Positions 27,680-36,279 are shown, counted from the first letter of the stretch. The stretch is DNA of 64,000 nt from Roseobacter denitrificans OCh 114 (GCF_000014045.1 NC_008209.1:2875001-2939000); one strand, 5' to 3'. A program made the numbers and translations. Notes: generated by a model not told the origin, from the sequence alone.

Positions 27680-28850
27680 CTGCACTGACCGCCGGCAAGC
27701 CAAGCAAAGCGCGCTTTTCTGCCTGTGTCAGGAAATCCGCCCCCGCAACCCGGCTCCATTGCGCATCCCGCTCCGCCGCCAGCGCAGGCACCTGATCAAG
27801 ATCGGGTTTGATCTCGACGGCTTCGCCCGTGTGGCGCGCCAACCAATGGGCCAGCGCTGCCGTCACCCGTGTCGCAAGCGGCAAAACCGTCAAACGATAG
27901 AACGCACGGTGCGCCTCCTGATAATTCGAATATGTGGCATCGCCCTGAATACCCAGCAACATGGGCGGCACCCCGAAGGCCAGTGCAATCTCACGCGCCG
28001 CGGATTCCTTGGTTTTCTGAAACTCCATGTCGGACGGGGAAAACCCCATCGGCTTCCAATCCAGACCACCCTCCAGCAACATGGGTCGCCCGGCATTGCG
28101 CGCACCCTGATGATGGCTCTCCATTTCACTCACAAGGCGGTCATACTGATCACTGTTCATCGACCCCTGCCCCTCGGCTCCGCGATAGACGATCGCACCG
28201 GACGGGCGCGCCGCATTATCCAGCAGGGCCTTGGACCAACGGCTTGCCGAGTTATGGACATCGACCGCCATGGCCGCCGCCTGCATCGGGCTAAAACCGT
28301 AATGATCATCCTGCGGGTGAAAGCTCTTGATATGACACACCGGCACCACGGGGCCACTTGCATCAAAGCGGTGTTTGCGACCGCCCACGGCATATTCATA
28401 GGCGACAGGCCACCCATCCGGGCCAGGCACGACACTCATGCGATCCGAGCGCAAGACATGTAACTCCTCCGGCGCGCCATCGAGATCAGATACCGCTTCC
28501 ACATAGGCATTGCCGGTCAACAGCAGTTGCGCATAAAGCGCCTCAAGCAGCTCGGCCCGCCCTTGCATCGGGTTCGGGCGCGCCACCAGATCGACCAGCG
28601 GATGCGCTTCAAAACGCTGTTCTGCGTCTTGCAGCACAAGCGGCAATGCAGCGGCAGCCTCGGCAATGAGTTTCACAGAGCGAAACCCAACAGGGTTGCT
28701 TGAAAAACCCGTGCGCGTCAGTGAAACAGCATCACGCGGGCTCCACGCAACCCGGCCCGTCGTCTGATAGGCCACAACAGGGCCGGTCGCGCTGGCCTTC
28801 TTCTCAGGCACTTCAGCCTGCGCCCCGCGCCGTAGAAAATTAAAACCCAT
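27672..28850 (-). CDS. GTA gene g3: portal protein
   Basis: This 392-residue protein belongs to the HK97-type portal family. It starts MGFNFLRRGAQAEV with AGGAG eight bases upstream; a GTG three codons earlier is less suitable. Family text includes VGFRSVKLIAEAAAALPLVL, YAQLLLTGNAYVEAV and QKTKESAAREIALAFGVPPMLLG. It forms the dodecameric entrance through which the terminase pumps host DNA. It lies after a 139-bp gap from g2 and overlaps g3.5. Confidence 0.95.
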   Translation of the reverse strand: MGFNFLRRGAQAEVPEKKASATGPVVAYQTTGRVAWSPRDAVSLTRTGFSSNPVGFRSVKLIAEAAAALPLVLQDAEQRFEAHPLVDLVARPNPMQGRAELLEALYAQLLLTGNAYVEAVSDLDGAPEELHVLRSDRMSVVPGPDGWPVAYEYAVGGRKHRFDASGPVVPVCHIKSFHPQDDHYGFSPMQAAAMAVDVHNSASRWSKALLDNAARPSGAIVYRGAEGQGSMNSDQYDRLVSEMESHHQGARNAGRPMLLEGGLDWKPMGFSPSDMEFQKTKESAAREIALAFGVPPMLLGIQGDATYSNYQEAHRAFYRLTVLPLATRVTAALAHWLARHTGEAVEIKPDLDQVPALAAERDAQWSRVAGADFLTQAEKRALLGLPAVSADE

Positions 28851-28998
28851 TTTGTTCACTCCTCATCTGTGCGCGCAGCATCATCTGACCGCTCAATCCG
28901 GTTTCAAATCTGTTCGGATTTGTTGGGATCAATATCGTTTAAAATGCTGTCAAAAACGTCAGCTAGACGCCCGCGGCATTAACTGTTTGGTAAGGCGC

Positions 28999-30414
28999 TC
29001 AAAGCGACCGGACACGGGGCGCGCGCCATTTGGCGACGGGCTCAATCATCAGTTCGTGCAAAGCCCAAACCAAGGCATCAACCCGGTCCGGTGAACCCTG
29101 CCCTTCGTATCCCTGCACCGTCATGCGGCACATTTGATCTTCCAGCGCGCCCAAGTCTCGTAAATGACGCACACGCCCCTGTTCATACAGAGCTGCAACA
29201 GGCTCTGCCCGGGCAACTTTTCCGCGACTGGCATGCACGCCCTTGTAGGGCACCAAAGGGTCGACCTGACGCAGCACTTCTGCCACCATCTGCCCCCCCT
29301 GATTGACCTCTGCGACCAGCCTATCCGCGCCGAAACGCTCCATCGCCGCAATGGCGGCCTGCGCCCATCCTGCGGGGCTTGCACCTTGTACCGTGCAATC
29401 GGCCAGAACATAGGCGCGCCAGTCTTGCGGTGCACCTGCCATTTTGACCCCTGCAACGATGATCCCGCATTCGTCCGAATTCGCGCCAGACGTGGTCGAG
29501 GGGTCAACTGCCACGACGATACGGTCAAGCTCGGGTGCCTGTTCGCACCTGATACCTTCAATGCCCGCCGTCGTCCAAAGCGCGCCTTCTGCATCTTCCA
29601 ACAAAACGCCATCCAGTTCCTGACGCCCCAGCCGGGTGCCGGCATAGCGCGCGCGCACTTCCTCAAGGAACGACCGCGCAAGATTGGCCGCATTCGCCTC
29701 TGTCGGCGCATGGCTGGATACGGTCGATGGTGATTTCATCAGCGTTTTGAGAACGCCTACATTGCGCGGTGTTGTGGTGACACACACCTGTGGCTTGTCG
29801 CCAAGGCGCAGCGCAAACTGCAACATATCCCACGTATCTTGTGCTTTTTTCCATTTGGCCAATTCATCGACCCAGGCCGCATCAAATTGCGGCCCCCGCA
29901 ATCCTTCCGGATCAAAGGCGGAGTGAATGGTGGCAATCGCCCCGTTTGGCCAGACAAGACGCTTGCGTCCTGCTTCCCAAACCGGGCGTCTGTCGGGTGG
30001 CGAACAGGCCAGTATGCCACTGTCGCCAAAAATCATGACTTCTCGCACTTGCTCAATGGTCTCCCCAACCAAAGCAACGCGCCGGGAACGGCCCTCATCC
30101 AAAGGCCGTGCGCCTTCGACCTGTGCACGCACCCATTCGGCACCAGCACGTGTCTTACCGGCACCCCGTCCGCCCATGATCACCCAGGTGCGCCAGTCTC
30201 CCTCTGGCGGCAACTGATGTTCCATGGCCCAAAACTCAAAGAGATAAGGGAGAGCCAGAAGCTCTCCCTCACTCAGTTCATTCAGAAATTGGTCTTGGAC
30301 GTGCGGTGCAGCGGAGACGATCCAGCTTGCACCCAATCTCAGCGCGTGCCCGCTCGAGGTCGAGGGCATAGCCCCCTCGTGCGATTCCGGCTGATTTGCT
30401 GCGACATTCGACAA
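28999..30414 (-). CDS. GTA gene g2: large terminase subunit
   Basis: The 471-residue frame holds a packaging ATPase with Walker A GGRGAGKT near residue 82, a Walker B-like WVDELAKW and a C-terminal nuclease with acidic residues in VAVDPSTTSG, AEVNQGG and DRVDALVWAL. It packages random host DNA by the headful. The true start is uncertain: the frame opens inside g1 and overlaps it by 137 bp; MPSTSS at 30369 is an alternative. Conserved sequence (LNELSEGELLALPYLFEFW) already begins just downstream of the g1 stop, so some overlap is unavoidable. Confidence 0.94.
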   Translation of the reverse strand: MSNVAANQPESHEGAMPSTSSGHALRLGASWIVSAAPHVQDQFLNELSEGELLALPYLFEFWAMEHQLPPEGDWRTWVIMGGRGAGKTRAGAEWVRAQVEGARPLDEGRSRRVALVGETIEQVREVMIFGDSGILACSPPDRRPVWEAGRKRLVWPNGAIATIHSAFDPEGLRGPQFDAAWVDELAKWKKAQDTWDMLQFALRLGDKPQVCVTTTPRNVGVLKTLMKSPSTVSSHAPTEANAANLARSFLEEVRARYAGTRLGRQELDGVLLEDAEGALWTTAGIEGIRCEQAPELDRIVVAVDPSTTSGANSDECGIIVAGVKMAGAPQDWRAYVLADCTVQGASPAGWAQAAIAAMERFGADRLVAEVNQGGQMVAEVLRQVDPLVPYKGVHASRGKVARAEPVAALYEQGRVRHLRDLGALEDQMCRMTVQGYEGQGSPDRVDALVWALHELMIEPVAKWRAPRVRSL

Positions 30415-30622
30415 GACGGTTCTCCACTTCTTGACAGGTTTTCAGCAGCGTCGTTGCCGAAGCCACCGTCCTGCTGTTTTGCGTTTTTTCCAAACCTTCA
30501 CCTGCGCGGACCCGTTCTTTGAGGTCTTCGATTTCCATACGCAGGTCTTTGATAGATCCGATAACGGAACTTAATAAGTTCTCAGTCTCGGACGCTACGT
30601 GCTCTGGGGTTAGTAAAGTCAT
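30278..30622 (-). CDS. GTA gene g1: small terminase subunit
   Basis: The 114-residue protein is largely alpha-helical, with a coiled-coil pair (ETENLLSSVIGSIKDLRMEIEDLKERV, and LLKTCQEVENRLVECR, both partly quoted). It fills the position of g1 in Rhodobacter-type GTA clusters, which was shown there to be a small terminase lacking site-specific DNA binding. It is the first gene of the structural cluster. The ribosome site AGAGG is partly buried in a hairpin (30634-30662). Its 3-prime end overlaps the g2 frame. Confidence 0.86.
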   Translation of the reverse strand: MTLLTPEHVASETENLLSSVIGSIKDLRMEIEDLKERVRAGEGLEKTQNSRTVASATTLLKTCQEVENRLVECRSKSAGIARGGYALDLERARAEIGCKLDRLRCTARPRPISE

Positions 30623-30633
30623 TCAGGTTTTAC

Positions 30634-30662
30634 CTCTCATGCGCGTAGTCTCCGCACGAGAG
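30634..30662 (-). promoter_or_regulatory. Hairpin covering the g1 ribosome binding site
   Basis: On the minus strand CTCTCGTGCG pairs with CGCATGAGAG (10 bp, one G-U) around a 9-nt loop. The second arm contains part of the AGAGG ribosome site of g1, so the fold would mask it. It lies 12-40 bp before the g1 start. Confidence 0.55.
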
Positions 30663-30670
30663 AAACAGAA

Positions 30671-30702
30671 AGGCGACCCACCGGACTGCGCCGGGGTCGC
30701 CT
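30671..30702 (-). terminator. Terminator-like hairpin in the GTA leader
   Basis: A 9-bp stem AGGCGACCC/GGGTCGCCT with a 14-nt loop is followed on the minus strand by a T-rich stretch (TTCTGTTTCTC). It lies between the candidate promoter and g1, so it is either an attenuator or the end of a short leader RNA of about 50-60 nt. Confidence 0.6.
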
Positions 30703-30727
30703 GCCCACTTCTTCTAGCATGTCACAA

Positions 30728-30756
30728 TCTATACGTGTAACCGTTCGCAAAGTCAA
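30728..30756 (-). promoter_or_regulatory. Sigma-70-type promoter of the GTA cluster
   Basis: On the minus strand TTGACT and TATAGA are separated by exactly 17 bp. Both hexamers are close to the bacterial housekeeping consensus. Transcription would start near 30720, about 100 bp before g1, and read through the two hairpins described above. Confidence 0.65.
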
Positions 30757-30779
30757 GCTAAATCAGCTGGTTACAGCAT

Positions 30780-30795
30780 GGCACCGTACGGTGCC
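30780..30795. promoter_or_regulatory. Perfect 16-bp palindrome upstream of the GTA promoter
   Basis: GGCACCGTACGGTGCC is a perfect palindrome whose near edge is 24 bp upstream of the -35 hexamer. The position fits a binding site for a dimeric activator or repressor of GTA expression. The binding protein is unknown. Confidence 0.5.
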
Positions 30796-30889
30796 GTTAA
30801 CCTTTGACCCCTGCAGGACTGCGCAAACACTGCGGGTCTGCGCCAAAACATGCTGTCCCATGCCCCGATAAAGCGCCGGAATGATGGCC

Positions 30890-32056
30890 CTAGTTGCCAG
30901 AACTCTGATTGGCCCGTTCCGCTTCGATCCGGCGCCATTGTGCGACGTTTCGGTTATGCTCCGCAAGCGTTTCGGCAAAGGCGTGACCGCCCGTCCCGTC
31001 CGCTACGAAAAAGATATAGGGCGTCTCCAGCGGCGCCGCTGCCGCTTCCAGACTTGCAAGACCCGGATTGGCGATCGGCGTCGGCGGCAGCCCCTCGATC
31101 ACATAGGTGTTCCACGGGGTGGCGGCGCGCAGTTCACTCTGGCGCAACCCGCGTCCCAGCACGCCTCTCCCTTCGGTCACACCATAAATCACGGTGGGGT
31201 CGGTCTGCAGACGCATGCCACGGTTCAGACGGTTCACAAAGACGCTCGCCACCTGCCGACGCTCTTCGGCAACGGCCGTTTCCTTTTCAATAATCGACGC
31301 AAGGATCAACAATTCTTCCGGTGTCTCGATCGGCAAACCCGGCTGCCGGTTTTCCCAGACGCGCGCCACACGCCGTTCCTGTGCGGCGCGCATGCGTTCC
31401 ACCACATTTGCGCGCTGATCGCCCGGGCGCACCTCATAGCTGTCGGGTGCCAGCGACCCTTCAGGCGGCAGCGCCTCGACACTCCCCTCCAGCACATCCA
31501 TCGCCTTCAGCCCCTCAACGATCTGCCAGGACGTCACACCTTCCGCGAGCGCCACACGAAACCGCGTCCCCACAGATGCCTTGCGGTCTGTATAGATGTC
31601 AGGCGTCTCATCCACGGCGGGATTGAAATTCGCCATTTCTTCGAACTGATTGGTTTGCGGGTTCAACTCGCGCAACTGAACACTCACGCGATTTACGCCT
31701 ATGCGATACACGACTTCCGTTCCGCAGGTGCTCGCCCCGCCCCGGGTCACGGTATCCACGATCTGCGCCATGGACGCACCGGGGGGCACCAGATAGCTGC
31801 CCGCCTTCAACTGGTCGGCTTTATCGGCGTATTCCGCGCCCATCCGGAAAATCGCGCTGGACGTCACGGCTCCGCTGTCTTCCAGCGTCTCGCTTATGCG
31901 GCGCATCGTTGAGCCACTGGGCACTTCCACACACATCGCTTCGCTCAGTGGGCCCGCACCATCGTATTGGGATTTGCCCCACAGAATGACGCCGCCCACC
32001 AGAAACAGCAGCACAATCAACATCGTCACTGCATTAGAAGCGATATGCCGCCACAT
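30890..32056 (-). CDS. mltG: Endolytic murein transglycosylase
   Basis: MltG cuts nascent glycan strands at the outer face of the inner membrane and limits their length. The 388-residue protein has a membrane helix at about 7-27 (NAVTMLIVLLFLVGGVILW), LysM-like and YceG regions, the catalytic Glu in LASIIEKETAVAEE near residue 253, and the conserved block QTDPTVIYGVTEGRG plus TPWNTYVIEGLPPTPI. The start ATG shares one base with the fabF stop (TGATG), so it is translated with the fatty-acid genes. It is the last gene before the GTA promoter region. Confidence 0.95.
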   Translation of the reverse strand: MWRHIASNAVTMLIVLLFLVGGVILWGKSQYDGAGPLSEAMCVEVPSGSTMRRISETLEDSGAVTSSAIFRMGAEYADKADQLKAGSYLVPPGASMAQIVDTVTRGGASTCGTEVVYRIGVNRVSVQLRELNPQTNQFEEMANFNPAVDETPDIYTDRKASVGTRFRVALAEGVTSWQIVEGLKAMDVLEGSVEALPPEGSLAPDSYEVRPGDQRANVVERMRAAQERRVARVWENRQPGLPIETPEELLILASIIEKETAVAEERRQVASVFVNRLNRGMRLQTDPTVIYGVTEGRGVLGRGLRQSELRAATPWNTYVIEGLPPTPIANPGLASLEAAAAPLETPYIFFVADGTGGHAFAETLAEHNRNVAQWRRIEAERANQSSGN

Positions 32057-33315
32057 CAGTCGGTCTTCCCGAACAGAACACTCGCATTCGTGCCCCCAAA
32101 CCCGAATGAGTTGCTGAGGGCGACGTTGATTTCACGCGGGCGCTTGGCATTGGGCGCAAGGTCAATCGCCGTCTCAACCGCCGGGTTGTCCAGATTGATC
32201 GTCGGCGGTGCCACCTGATCACGAATGGCAAGGATCGAAAAGATCGCCTCGATCGCGCCGGCCGCGCCCAAAAGATGCCCGGTTGCCGATTTCGTCGACG
32301 ACATCGTCACCTTCCCGGCATGTTCCCCCATCATCCGTTCCACCGCGCCCAACTCGATCGTATCGGCCATGGTCGACGTCCCATGCGCGTTGATGTAGTC
32401 AATATCCTTGGGCGCCAGACCCGCCCCCCGCAGCGCGTTGCGCATCGACCGCTCGCCGCCTTCCCCATCTTCTGACGGGGCGGTAATGTGATAGGCATCA
32501 CCAGACAACCCATAGCCCAGAACTTCGGCATAGATCCTCGCACCACGCGCCTTGGCATGCTCATACTCTTCCAGCACAACGATACCGGCTCCCTCGCCCA
32601 TCACGAAACCGTCGCGGTCCTTGTCATAAGGCCGGCTTGCCTTTTGCGGATCATCGCCGCGTTTGGTGCTCAGTGCCTTGCAGGCATTGAAACCGGCAAT
32701 ACCAATCTCGCAGATCGCCGCTTCCGCACCACCCGCAATCATCACATCCGCATCTCCGTGCTGGATCAAACGGCTCGCGTCGCCAATCGCATGGGCACCG
32801 GTCGAACAGGCCGTTACGACCGAATGGTTCGGCCCCTTGAAGCCGTATTTGATGCTGACCTGACCGGAAATCAGGTTGATCAGCGCCCCCGGCACAAAGA
32901 ACGGCGACACCCGGCGCGGGCCTTTTTCCGCCATCATCACCGCGGTATTGGCGATGGAATTCAATCCGCCGATCCCCGATCCGATCAGCACGCCGGTACG
33001 CTCCAAGCTTTCTTGATCCTCAGGTGCCCAACCGGCATCCCTGACCGCCTGCTCCGCCGCTGCCAGCCCGAAAAGAATAAAGGTATCAACCTTGCGCTGC
33101 TCTTTCGCGGGCAGATAGGTATCCGCGTTGAATGTCCCGTCCGAACCGTCGCCAAGGGGTACTTCGCAGGCGTATTGCGTGACCAACCGGCTCGCATCAA
33201 ATCCCGTAATGGGACCCGCGCCGGATTTCCCCGCAAGAATTCTCGACCAGCTCTCCTCGACACCATCAGCCAATGGTGTGACCAAACCCAAGCCTGTGAC
33301 AACTACTCTGCGCAT
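32056..33315 (-). CDS. fabF: Beta-ketoacyl-ACP synthase II
   Basis: FabF elongates acyl-ACP with malonyl-ACP. The 419-residue protein has the Cys-His-His triad: the Cys in VVTACSTGAHAIGDA, His in NAHGTSTMADTIE and His in KSATGHLLGAAGAIE. The active-site lysine lies in the last block. MRRVVVTGLGLVTPLADGV is the usual start. It is followed without gap by mltG and preceded at 90 bp by a GNAT acetyltransferase gene that separates it from acpP. Confidence 0.97.
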   Translation of the reverse strand: MRRVVVTGLGLVTPLADGVEESWSRILAGKSGAGPITGFDASRLVTQYACEVPLGDGSDGTFNADTYLPAKEQRKVDTFILFGLAAAEQAVRDAGWAPEDQESLERTGVLIGSGIGGLNSIANTAVMMAEKGPRRVSPFFVPGALINLISGQVSIKYGFKGPNHSVVTACSTGAHAIGDASRLIQHGDADVMIAGGAEAAICEIGIAGFNACKALSTKRGDDPQKASRPYDKDRDGFVMGEGAGIVVLEEYEHAKARGARIYAEVLGYGLSGDAYHITAPSEDGEGGERSMRNALRGAGLAPKDIDYINAHGTSTMADTIELGAVERMMGEHAGKVTMSSTKSATGHLLGAAGAIEAIFSILAIRDQVAPPTINLDNPAVETAIDLAPNAKRPREINVALSNSFGFGGTNASVLFGKTD

Positions 33316-33405
33316 GGCAATACCCCCGTGTAAATCTGCTCCCCCTTACCTTGAGCAGTTGTTTCTGTGCAAGGGCTCTTGGCACCCCGCCCCCGGTCAT
33401 ACCCG

Positions 33406-33939
33406 TTATTGTGGCGGAGTCTTGCGCTCAAAAAGGCGCACCGGATTGCCCTGATAACGTGCCTCCCGCATCAGCGTGTAACCCATCGCTGCAGCAAGCC
33501 TCAGCGCCCGCTCGTTGCGCGGATCAATCATGCAGACAAGACGCCCTGTCACCACCCGGTCAAACCAGTCATGCGCGGCACGTACCGCTTCCTTTGCATA
33601 GCCTTGCCCATGGGCATCAGGCGCCAATGCCCACCCGGCTTCCGGCGTATCATCAAAATCGGGGCCAAGGCCGCGTTTGCCATAGAAAAACCCGACCTGC
33701 CCGGACATGTCCGGCGCACGATGCCGCAGGATCGCCCATTGCCCGAAACCGGTAATCTGCCAATGGCCCGCATGTTTGAGGAACGCATCCCATGCTTTGC
33801 CACGCGGCCAAGGCTCCCCGTCGATATACCTCACGACCTCGGGCATCGCCCATATCTCGGCAAAGCGGTTGAAATCCTCGGCCCGCATACCGCGCAACGT
33901 CAGGCGGTGCGTATTGATCGTCGGAATCGTGCGCGACAT
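33406..33939 (-). CDS. GNAT-family acetyltransferase (RimJ-like)
   Basis: The 177-residue protein has the Acetyltransf_3 pattern: TINTHRLTLRGMRAEDFNRF at the N-terminus, a central acetyl-CoA region with AWALAPDAHGQGYAKEAVRAA (pyrophosphate-binding loop HGQGYA) and a C-terminal AMGYTLMREARYQGNPVRLFER. The substrate could be a protein N-terminus or small amine; nothing decides it. It stands between acpP and fabF in the same direction, where other bacteria keep acpP and fabF adjacent. Confidence 0.88.
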   Translation of the reverse strand: MSRTIPTINTHRLTLRGMRAEDFNRFAEIWAMPEVVRYIDGEPWPRGKAWDAFLKHAGHWQITGFGQWAILRHRAPDMSGQVGFFYGKRGLGPDFDDTPEAGWALAPDAHGQGYAKEAVRAAHDWFDRVVTGRLVCMIDPRNERALRLAAAMGYTLMREARYQGNPVRLFERKTPPQ

Positions 33940-34039
33940 GGTAATCTGCCTCTGTTCGCGGTGCGGAGCTTTGCGCCCTCTCCCCTACAACAGACCCATT
34001 TATGACGCAGATTTCAACCCTCTGGCGAATCCGACCATG

Positions 34040-34075
34040 AAAAAAGCGCCTCCCCGCGAAAGAGAGACGCTTTTT
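34040..34075 (-). terminator. Rho-independent terminator after acpP
   Basis: On the minus strand a stem AAAAAGCG-t-CTC / GAG-g-CGCTTTTTT with a CT-rich loop is followed by T. It lies about 40 bp after the acpP stop and separates acpP from the GNAT gene. Confidence 0.85.
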
Positions 34076-34111
34076 AATGCTGCGAAACAGGGCAAACGCC
34101 CGTCCGATCGC

Positions 34112-34345
34112 TCAGGACGCGTCGGAGATGAACTTTACCGCATCGCCAAAAGTCTGGATCGTTTCTGCCGCATCATCCGGAATTTCGATGCCGAACTCTT
34201 CTTCGAAGGCCATTACCAGCTCGACGGTATCAAGGCTGTCTGCGCCCAGATCGTCAATAAAAGACGCACTTTCGACCACCTTGTCTTCTTCGACACCAAG
34301 GTGCTCCACAACGATTTTCTTCACGCGATCTGCGATGTCGCTCAT
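34112..34345 (-). CDS. acpP: Acyl carrier protein
   Basis: The 77-residue acidic protein carries the phosphopantetheine Ser37 in [15 protein letters not shown]. It shuttles acyl chains between fatty-acid enzymes. Start [18 protein letters not shown] is standard. It has its own terminator downstream and a structured leader upstream, so it can be made in excess over the flanking fab genes. Confidence 0.98.
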   Translation of the reverse strand: MSDIADRVKKIVVEHLGVEEDKVVESASFIDDLGADSLDTVELVMAFEEEFGIEIPDDAAETIQTFGDAVKFISDAS

Positions 34346-34594
34346 AATAGTCCCTCATTCATTCGGGCCAGCACTGGCCCCTTTCGGTTGCTTACTCTCC
34401 GGTTTGACCGGTTACGCAAGCGCATGCCCCAAAGGGCGGCTCGATCCCCGTTCCTGCATCAAGATGCCTGTCTGGAACGGGCCTTCACGCGGTAACACTG
34501 CTACCATCACGTCGATTTCTGCGCCCCCTTTATCACAAGCTGCATAGATGGCAAACGCATTGTGCATCTTGTTCTGGTTGCGCGCCTGCGCGTG
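34346..34594 (-). promoter_or_regulatory. Structured intergenic region upstream of acpP
   Basis: This 249-bp spacer between fabG and acpP holds two inverted repeats. One, at 34365-34380, is GGGCCAG/CTGGCCC with a 2-nt centre, about 20 bp before the acpP start. The other, at 34447-34481, has arms CCCGTTCC/GGAACGGG with an inner GCATC/GATGC stem. Neither is followed by a T-run. A leader or processing site for acpP is plausible. Confidence 0.45.
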
Positions 34595-35332
34595 CTACAA
34601 CATGGCCATACCGCCGTTCACGTGCAAGGTCGTTCCTGTGACATAGCCGGCTTCGGGGCTGGCCAGATACAAAACACCGGATGCGATCTCGCCCGCAGAC
34701 CCCATGCGGCCAGCAGGGATTTGCCCCATGATCGCAGCTTTTTGATCCTCCGTCAGCTTGTCGGTCATCGCCGTTTCAATGAACCCCGGTGCCACGGCGT
34801 TCACCGTGATGCCACGGCTTGCGACCTCATAGGCGAGGCTCTTGGACATGCCGACCATACCCGCCTTGGAGGCTGCATAATTCGCCTGCCCGGGATTTCC
34901 CGTCGCCCCCACGATGCTGGAGATGTTGATGATGCGGCCCCAGCGCGCCTTCATCATGCCCCGCATGACGCCTTTGCACAGCTTGAAGGTGGCCGTCAGA
35001 TTGACATCAATCACGGAATTCCATTCCTCATCCGACATCCGCATGAACAGATTGTCGCGCGTGATGCCCGCGTTATTGACCAGAATATCCACCGATCCCA
35101 TCGCCGCCGCCGCTTCTTTGGGCAAGGCCTCGACCGCTGCCATATCGCTCAGGTTGCAGGGCAGCACATGCGCTCGTTCGCCCAACTCCGCCGCCAGTGC
35201 CTCAAGGGGTGCCACGCGCGTGCCGGACAACCCCACCGTTGCCCCCGCACCATGAAGCGCGCGCGCGATATCCGCGCCAATACCGCCCGAGGCGCCGGTG
35301 ATCAGGGCCGTCTTTCCTGTCAGATCAAACAT
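34595..35332 (-). CDS. fabG: 3-oxoacyl-ACP reductase
   Basis: FabG reduces 3-oxoacyl-ACP with NADPH. The 245-residue short-chain dehydrogenase has the cofactor motif TGASGGIGADIARALH, NNAGITRDN, the Ser of NISSIVGATGNPGQ, and the Tyr-Lys pair in YAASKAG, together the catalytic set. It lies 14 bp after fabD on the same strand and begins the fabD-fabG unit's second half. acpP follows after 249 bp. Confidence 0.97.
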   Translation of the reverse strand: MFDLTGKTALITGASGGIGADIARALHGAGATVGLSGTRVAPLEALAAELGERAHVLPCNLSDMAAVEALPKEAAAAMGSVDILVNNAGITRDNLFMRMSDEEWNSVIDVNLTATFKLCKGVMRGMMKARWGRIINISSIVGATGNPGQANYAASKAGMVGMSKSLAYEVASRGITVNAVAPGFIETAMTDKLTEDQKAAIMGQIPAGRMGSAGEIASGVLYLASPEAGYVTGTTLHVNGGMAML

Positions 35333-35346
35333 CTATTCTTCTCCCT

Positions 35347-36279
35347 TCAGGCATTCACTGCCGCTTTGATATCCTCGGGGGTGCCAATCGCACGTGACAC
35401 GCTGTCTTTTGCGATGCGCCGGATCATCCCGCTGAGGGCCTTGCCCGCGCCGATCTCCCAGAACTCTGTCACGCCCTGCGCGGCCATCCATTCGACCGAG
35501 GTTTTCCAGCGCACCTGCCCTGTCACCTGATCAATCAGCAATTCCTTGATGCGGGCAGGATCCTCCACAGCCGTTCCCAGCACATTCGCCACCAAAGGCA
35601 CCTGTGGCGCTGACATCTCGACCTCTTCCAGCGCCTGCGCCATTTCTTTCGCCGCCGGTGCCATCAAGGCACAGTGGAACGGTGCCGACACCGGCAGCAT
35701 AAGCGCGCGTTTCGCACCTGCCTCCTTGGCCAGCACGATGGCGCGTTCAACGGCGCCCTTTTCCCCCGACACCACGTTCTGCGCCGGATCGTTCTCATTT
35801 GCGATCTGGCATACCTGCCCTTGTGCAGCGCGCGCGGCAACATCCGTCGCCGTGTCGAAATCCAACCCCAGCACAGCCGCCATCGCCCCTTCTCCAACGG
35901 GCACCGCACGCTGCATCGCCAGCCCGCGTGTGCGCAACAACCGCGCCGTATCCGCAATCGAGAACGTCCCCGCAGCGGCCAAAGCGGAATATTCCCCAAG
36001 GCTGTGACCCGCCACGAATGAAAGGCGCTCCATACCCACGCCCTCAGCAGCCAGCGCACGGATCGCGGCCATGGACGTAGCCATCAACGCTGGTTGCGCA
36101 TTCTGCGTCAGCGTCAGCGTTTCGATATCGCCCTCCCAGATCAACGCGCTCAGCTTTTCGCCCAAGGCATCATCCACCTCATCAAACACGGCCTGCGCGT
36201 CCGGGTAGGCTTCGGCCAGTGCCCGCCCCATGCCAACCGTCTGCGCGCCCTGTCCGGGGAAAACAAATGCAATGCTCAT
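35347..36279 (-). CDS. fabD: Malonyl-CoA:ACP transacylase
   Basis: FabD loads malonyl groups from CoA to ACP. The 310-residue protein has FVFPGQGAQTVGMGRALAE at the start, the nucleophile Ser93 in GHSLGEYSAL and the His in VSAPFHCALM. It is the first gene of the leftward fab block. The stop is 14 bp before the fabG start. Upstream, 190 bp separate it from the divergent cytochrome b561 fusion. Confidence 0.97.
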   Translation of the reverse strand: MSIAFVFPGQGAQTVGMGRALAEAYPDAQAVFDEVDDALGEKLSALIWEGDIETLTLTQNAQPALMATSMAAIRALAAEGVGMERLSFVAGHSLGEYSALAAAGTFSIADTARLLRTRGLAMQRAVPVGEGAMAAVLGLDFDTATDVAARAAQGQVCQIANENDPAQNVVSGEKGAVERAIVLAKEAGAKRALMLPVSAPFHCALMAPAAKEMAQALEEVEMSAPQVPLVANVLGTAVEDPARIKELLIDQVTGQVRWKTSVEWMAAQGVTEFWEIGAGKALSGMIRRIAKDSVSRAIGTPEDIKAAVNA

